A DNA stretch of 64,000 bases, from the NCBI RefSeq assembly GCF_022842145.1, contig NZ_JALHQD010000007.1, positions 203,159 to 267,158 of the forward strand, given 5' to 3'. A program made the translations under genes and the position numbers. A model generated the notes under the pieces. The model was not told the origin of the DNA. It did no database searches and saw only the letters and a list, made by a program, of their open reading frames with translations. Positions 60,351 to 64,000 of this stretch are shown here, in pieces (positions within the stretch are counted from its first letter, which is position 1; every line of letters starts with the position of its first letter). Origin of the DNA: Tabrizicola sp. (GTDB lineage: Bacteria; Pseudomonadota; Alphaproteobacteria; Rhodobacterales; Rhodobacteraceae).

Positions 60351-60605
60351 TCAGGCGCGGCGGCGCATGTAGCCGTAGATCATCAGGACGATGATCGCGC
60401 CGATGACCGCGCCGATCAGGCCGGCGCCGTCCTCGGGTCCGTACCAGCCAAGCGCCTGACCCAGGAAATTCGCCACGAAGGCGCCCACGATGCCCAGAAT
60501 GGTGGTCATCACGAAGCCCGCAGGCTCGTGCCGGTCACCCGGCATGATGAACTTTGCGATGATCCCGGCCAGAAAGCCGATGACGATGGTCCAGATGATA
60601 CCCAT
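60351..60605 (-). CDS. GlsB/YeaQ/YmgE family stress response membrane protein
   Basis: An 84-residue integral membrane protein with three hydrophobic helices: MGIIWTIVIGFLAGIIAKFIMPG, PAGFVMTTILGIVGAFVANFLG, and GLIGAVIGAIIVLMIYGY, ending in the basic MRRRA. This layout is diagnostic for the transglycosylase-associated/GlsB family, which is induced by general stress. Its exact role is not known. The ATG at 60605 is used; the upstream open frame lacks a family match. Confidence 0.92.
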   Translation of the reverse strand: MGIIWTIVIGFLAGIIAKFIMPGDRHEPAGFVMTTILGIVGAFVANFLGQALGWYGPEDGAGLIGAVIGAIIVLMIYGYMRRRA

Positions 60606-60778
60606 GAGCGTGCTCCCCGGCTGTGCTTCACGACGAAAACCCGCGACCACGGATTTCGTTCCACTCAGAAACCGGGGACCGCTGCTGCGCGCGGTTGTCA
60701 GGGCCAGCGCAGGTGCTGCGTCTACTGGGCGGGGTTCGCCACCCGCGCGCGCGTGGGCGAAGGACTGGACGTGAAAAA

Positions 60779-60797
60779 GGGCCCCCGAAGGAGCCCG
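60779..60797 (-). terminator. Terminator of the fasciclin lipoprotein gene
   Basis: GGGCCCCCGAAGGAGCCC forms a stem, and on the minus strand it runs into TTTTTC. It lies about 100 bp beyond the stop of the gene at 60898-61389. Confidence 0.6.
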
Positions 60798-60897
60798 TTT
60801 CCTGATCTTGGTCGTCAGTATGGTGAGCCTTCGGCAAAGTCCACAGGCGTCGGGTTGATTCCGTCGGAACCGTAACCCCCTGCCCAGCGTGGACCGT

Positions 60898-61389
60898 TCA
60901 CTTCGGCAGCAGCACCTTGTCGATCACGTGGATGACCCCGTTCGAGGCGATGATATCCGCCGTGGTCACCCGCGACTTGTTCACCTTCACTCCGCTGCGT
61001 CCGTCGATATGGACGGTCTGGCCCTGCACGGTGGCGACGTCCATCCGCTTGCCGGCCAGCTGGTCCGACGTCACGGCGCCCGGCACGACGTGATAGGTCA
61101 GGACCTTGATCAGCTGGTCCTTGTTTTCCGGCTTCAGCAGGTTCTCGACCGTTCCCGGCGGCAGGGCGGCGAAGGCTGCGTTGGTCGGGGCGAAAACGGT
61201 GAAGGGGCCATCGCCCTTCAGGGTCTCGACCAGGCCCGCGGCGCTTACGGCGGCGACTAGGGTGGAGAAATCTTCATTCGACGAGGCGATATCGACGATA
61301 TCGGGCTCGGTCTCGGCAGGTACGCAAGCGGCGATCAGGCTGGCGACCGATACGGCTCCGGCCAGACGAAAGAGAGTGCGGCGGTTCAT
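60898..61389 (-). CDS. Fasciclin domain lipoprotein
   Basis: A 163-residue protein with a single fasciclin (beta-Ig-H3) domain. A lipobox is visible in [10 protein letters not shown] (Cys about 22), so it should be lipid-anchored. Domain landmarks are [42 protein letters not shown] and the C-terminal [14 protein letters not shown]. Fasciclin domains mediate adhesion. It is a tandem paralogue of the next gene, with the domain sequence nearly the same. Confidence 0.92.
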   Translation of the reverse strand: MNRRTLFRLAGAVSVASLIAACVPAETEPDIVDIASSNEDFSTLVAAVSAAGLVETLKGDGPFTVFAPTNAAFAALPPGTVENLLKPENKDQLIKVLTYHVVPGAVTSDQLAGKRMDVATVQGQTVHIDGRSGVKVNKSRVTTADIIASNGVIHVIDKVLLPK

Positions 61390-61418
61390 GTGGTTGTCCC
61401 CTGTTGGTTGAAAAGGAA

Positions 61419-61438
61419 GGGGGCGCCGAAGCGCCCCC
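61419..61438 (-). terminator. Terminator between the fasciclin genes
   Basis: GGGGGCGC (61419-61426) and GCGCCCCC (61431-61438) flank a CGAA loop and run into CCTTTTC on the minus strand. It ends the transcript of the 61451-61930 gene, so the paralogues are separately transcribed or partly read through. Confidence 0.8.
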
Positions 61439-61450
61439 CCTTTCGATTGA

Positions 61451-61930
61451 TCAGCCTTCCGGCGGCAGGATGACGGAGTCGATCACGTGGATCACACCGT
61501 TCGAGGCCGCGACGTCCGCGGCCGAAATCACGGCGCCGTTCACTTTGGCGCCGCCTTCCAGGGTGATGGTCACTTCGGCGCCGTTCACGGTGGCGGCCTT
61601 CATGCCTTCGGTCAGGTCGGTGGACATCACTTTGCCCGCAACGACGTGGTAGGTCAGGATCGCGGTCAGCTTGTCCTTGTTCTCGGGCTTCAGCAGGTCC
61701 TCGACGGTGCCGGCGGGCAGAGCGGCGAAGGCAGCGTCAGTCGGTGCGAAAACGGTGAACGGGCCTTCGCCCTTCAGCGTCTCGACAAGGCCTGCAGCGG
61801 TCAGCGCGGCGGCGAGGGTGTTGAACGAACCGTTCGCGACAGCGGTGTCGACGATGTCCATGTCCTGCGCGAAGGCAGGCATCGCAAAGGCGGTGGCGGC
61901 GGTCAGAGCCAGGAAAGTTCTGCGGATCAT
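61451..61930 (-). CDS. Secreted fasciclin domain protein
   Basis: A 159-residue protein with a signal peptide ([21 protein letters not shown], cleavage about 21; no lipobox) and one fasciclin domain: [43 protein letters not shown], and [16 protein letters not shown]. It differs from its neighbour mainly in export type and in the central segment. It is the likely ancestral or soluble partner of the lipoprotein. The gene starts 283 bp from msrP, in a region without other coding sequence. Confidence 0.92.
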   Translation of the reverse strand: MIRRTFLALTAATAFAMPAFAQDMDIVDTAVANGSFNTLAAALTAAGLVETLKGEGPFTVFAPTDAAFAALPAGTVEDLLKPENKDKLTAILTYHVVAGKVMSTDLTEGMKAATVNGAEVTITLEGGAKVNGAVISAADVAASNGVIHVIDSVILPPEG

Positions 61931-62213
61931 AGGGTCACTCCGTTTGATCGGTATGCCGTCATTGGCGAGACTGATAGGCACGGGATGCGACATTGGATCA
62001 TACCGACTTTCTTGTGAGCGCCGGTTGACCTTGGCTTTCGTCGCCCTAAGCCGCGCCCCGTTTCGATTTCCAGTCAAACCAGCGTGAGCAGAGTTCAGCC
62101 AGCGTGAGCGATCCGGCCGATGTTTCACCGCTCTGGCGGACACGTGACGCGGTTTGTTTTGCCTTTCATGCCGATTGGCGCATGTTTGGCGAAACCTGAA
62201 CCGGAGCTTTCCC

Positions 62214-63113
62214 ATGCGCCTCAACTGGTCTGACGTCACGCCCAAGAACATGTGGTTGAACCGCCGCCAGTTGATGGCCGGGGGTGCCGCCCTTCTGGCC
62301 ACGCCCGCGCTTGCAAGGATAGAAGCCGCGAAAAGCGCCTACTCGACCGACGAAGAGCCGAACAGCTTGGAGGACATAACCTCCTACAACAACTTCTACG
62401 AGTTCGGCACCGGCAAGGGCGACCCGGCCGAATATGCCGGCGGGCTGACGGTGGACCCCTGGTCGATCACCATCGACGGGCTGGTCGACAAGCCGGGCAC
62501 CTATGATCTGGCCGACGTGATGAAGGATCAGCCGCTGGAGGAGCGGATCTACCGGTTCCGCTGCGTCGAGGCCTGGTCGATGGTCGTCCCGTGGATCGGC
62601 TTCCAGCTGTCGGGCCTGCTGGACCGCGTGGGCGTGCAGCCAAGCGCGAAGTTTGTGGCCTTTGAAACCCTGGTGCGGCCGGAAGAGATGCCGGGCGTGG
62701 CGTCGCCCTTCATAGAGTGGCCCTATCGTGAGGGTCTTCGCCTGGACGAGGCGATGCATCCGCTGACGATCCTGGCGACAGGTCTTTATGGCGAGCCGAT
62801 GCCGAAACAGAACGGCGCGCCGATCCGGTTGGTGGTGCCGTGGAAGTATGGCTTCAAGTCGATCAAGTCGATCGTGCGGATCTCCCTGACAGACAAGATG
62901 CCGCCGACGACCTGGAACATGCTCCAGCCCTCCGAGTACGGCTTCTATTCCAACGTCAACCCGACCGTGGATCACCCGCGCTGGAGCCAGGCCTCGGAGC
63001 GCCGCATCGGGACTGGCCTGTTCGGCGGGCGGCAGGACACGCTGATGTTCAACGGCTATGAAGCGGAAGTGGCGCCCTTGTATGCCGGACAGGATCTGGC
63101 GGTCGATTTCTGA
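62214..63113 (+). CDS. msrP: Periplasmic methionine sulfoxide reductase, molybdenum subunit
   Basis: A 299-residue molybdoenzyme that reduces methionine sulfoxide in periplasmic proteins. The signal [18 protein letters not shown] has the twin-arginine, so it is exported folded by Tat. The molybdenum-ligand Cys lies in [14 protein letters not shown], and [15 protein letters not shown] is the other conserved segment. The ATG at 62214 is clear; frames further upstream have no similarity. It is translationally coupled to msrQ (TGATG). Confidence 0.96.
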   Translation: MRLNWSDVTPKNMWLNRRQLMAGGAALLATPALARIEAAKSAYSTDEEPNSLEDITSYNNFYEFGTGKGDPAEYAGGLTVDPWSITIDGLVDKPGTYDLADVMKDQPLEERIYRFRCVEAWSMVVPWIGFQLSGLLDRVGVQPSAKFVAFETLVRPEEMPGVASPFIEWPYREGLRLDEAMHPLTILATGLYGEPMPKQNGAPIRLVVPWKYGFKSIKSIVRISLTDKMPPTTWNMLQPSEYGFYSNVNPTVDHPRWSQASERRIGTGLFGGRQDTLMFNGYEAEVAPLYAGQDLAVDF

Positions 63114-63721
63114 TGGACTGGCTGAACGCGCAGGCGCGCCGGATCCCGACCTGGTTCGTCTATGTCCTTGGCCTGGTGCCGCTGGGCTTCCTGATCTGGG
63201 GCGCGATCTTCGGCGGGCTTGGCCCTGACCCCGTGAAGGCGATCGAACGGGGCTTGGGCGAGCGCGGTCTGCAGTTCCTGCTGGCTTCGTTGGCGATAAC
63301 ACCGCTCCGGCGGTTCGGTCTGAACCTTCTGCGGTTTCGCCGGGCGCTGGGTCTGCTCGCCTTTATCTATGTCACGCTGCATCTGATGGCCTGGGTGTTG
63401 CTGGACATGGGCCTGCGCTGGGACGAGATGCTGGCCGACCTGACGAAGCGGCCCTTCGTGATTCTGGGCATGGCGGGCTTCCTGGTGATGATTCCCCTGG
63501 CGGCGACCTCGTGGAACGGGGCGATCCGTCGGCTGGGGGCGGCGGCATGGAATCGGCTGCACAAGCTTGCCTACGTGGCGATTCTGGCCGGAACGGTGCA
63601 TCTGGCCCTGCTGTCCAAGGTCTGGACGACCGAAGTTCTGGTCTACATGGGCCTTACGCTGGGGCTTCTGGCCCTGCGTCTGCTTCCCAAGCCCGGGATG
63701 AGGCAGCGCATCCCAGCCTGA
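63113..63721 (+). CDS. msrQ: Methionine sulfoxide reductase heme-binding subunit
   Basis: A 202-residue inner-membrane protein with six hydrophobic helices. It passes electrons from the quinone pool or flavin reductases to MsrP. Conserved histidines that should bind heme are in VTLHLMAWVLLDMG, WNRLHKLAYVAI and GTVHLALL. The start overlaps the msrP stop, and a stem-loop follows. Confidence 0.94.
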   Translation: MDWLNAQARRIPTWFVYVLGLVPLGFLIWGAIFGGLGPDPVKAIERGLGERGLQFLLASLAITPLRRFGLNLLRFRRALGLLAFIYVTLHLMAWVLLDMGLRWDEMLADLTKRPFVILGMAGFLVMIPLAATSWNGAIRRLGAAAWNRLHKLAYVAILAGTVHLALLSKVWTTEVLVYMGLTLGLLALRLLPKPGMRQRIPA

Positions 63722-63729
63722 GCGGTCCT

Positions 63730-63766
63730 GGCATTGCTGCAAGCGCAAGAAAGTTGCCGCAATGCC
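63730..63766 (+). terminator. Stem-loop after msrQ
   Basis: GGCATTGC (63730-63737) pairs with GCAATGCC (63759-63766) just after the msrQ stop. No U-tract follows, so termination may be partial. Confidence 0.5.
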
Positions 63767-63858
63767 GCGTCCGTTGTGGGGTTTCTTGCGCCAACCACCA
63801 GATTTTGCGGCTCTTTCCGATTTCTGCAAAATTTTTACGACGAACGTGTTTTTTGCTC

Positions 63859-63887
63859 TTGCGGGTTCCGGGTCCTCTCCGTAAATA
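63859..63887 (+). promoter_or_regulatory. Strong promoter with AT-rich upstream element
   Basis: TTGCGG (63859-63864) and TAAATA (63882-63887) are 17 bp apart, preceded by the AT-rich block TGCAAAATTTTTACG and GTTTTTTG, like an UP element. No gene starts in the remaining 113 bp, which suggests a stable-RNA leader. Confidence 0.55.
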
Positions 63888-64000
63888 CCGCCTCACCGAA
63901 GCGGAAGGGAAGCGGGAACGCGGAACGGACGGGACGGGAAGCGGTGGCGCAGACCACGGCAAGACAATCTGGAGGCAAGACGGCAGGTACGCCAGGAGTT
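63888..64000 (+). other. Gene-free leader at the right edge
   Basis: The sequence after the promoter (starting CCGCCTCACCGAAGCGG) has no ribosome-binding site or open frame worth reporting. In composition and position it resembles the leader of a Rhodobacteraceae rRNA operon, but no 16S sequence is reached inside the window. Confidence 0.4.

Overview
The window looks like chromosomal DNA of an alphaproteobacterium of the Rhodobacteraceae/Paracoccaceae type. The support is strongly GC-biased coding sequence, the rpsT-dnaA-dnaN-recF...gyrB order, a CcrM-type adenine methyltransferase next to rnhB, the DUF4170-waaA-lpxK lipid A/Kdo set, DciA-like DUF721 divergent from mutY, and a DeoR-regulated rhamnose locus of the rhizobial/rhodobacterial kind. 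I see no insertion sequence, phage, integrase or CRISPR array. Genus and species cannot be named from this alone.

Layout. 1-9.1 kb: end of an alginate-lyase-like gene, rpsT, then the replication genes dnaA, dnaN, recF, with a GNAT acetyltransferase and a LysE exporter leading to gyrB. 9.1-24.1 kb: a complete L-rhamnose locus. A leftward five-gene operon (rhaD, rhaI, a DUF4037 protein, a UroD-like protein, a GH78 rhamnosidase-like enzyme) is divergent from rhaR-rhaS-rhaT-rhaP-rhaQ-rhaM, with rhaK convergent at the right end. Rhamnose would be imported by RhaSTPQ, epimerised by RhaM, isomerised by RhaI, phosphorylated by RhaK, and cleaved and oxidised by the bifunctional RhaD. The two extra genes of unknown role and the cytoplasmic GH78 enzyme suggest the locus also handles a modified or glycosidic rhamnose.

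24.1-33.6 kb: a small Cys-rich secreted protein, tRNA-Arg, a LacI-family repressor with its own operator-like sites, a TylF-type methyltransferase, Nudix, NfeD and SPFH genes, DUF4170-waaA-lpxK, then CoA-transferase, DsbA and DUF721 genes. 33.6-34.35 kb is gene-poor with repeats. 34.35-45.1 kb: mutY, alkB, a GST with an operator palindrome in its promoter, a ThDP enzyme, ccrM, rnhB, a membrane-anchored winged-helix protein with a small secreted partner, tRNA-Lys, dapF and mtaB.

45.3-52.4 kb: an iron-handling region on the minus strand, comprising irpA (imelysin), bfd, bfr, a LacI regulator, and then a di-heme oxidoreductase (DUF1111), a second imelysin and a DUF1513 protein. 52.4-64 kb: pyrF, a ROK kinase with cutC, two uncharacterised genes, clpB, YidB and GlsB stress proteins, two fasciclin-domain proteins, msrPQ, and finally a strong promoter with a gene-free leader, perhaps the start of an rRNA operon beyond the edge.

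Repeats of note: an intergenic element of about 68 bp in the rhaT-rhaP spacer and again after mtaB, a 23-bp identical repeat at two sites, and a GGGTGGGC palindrome at two sites.
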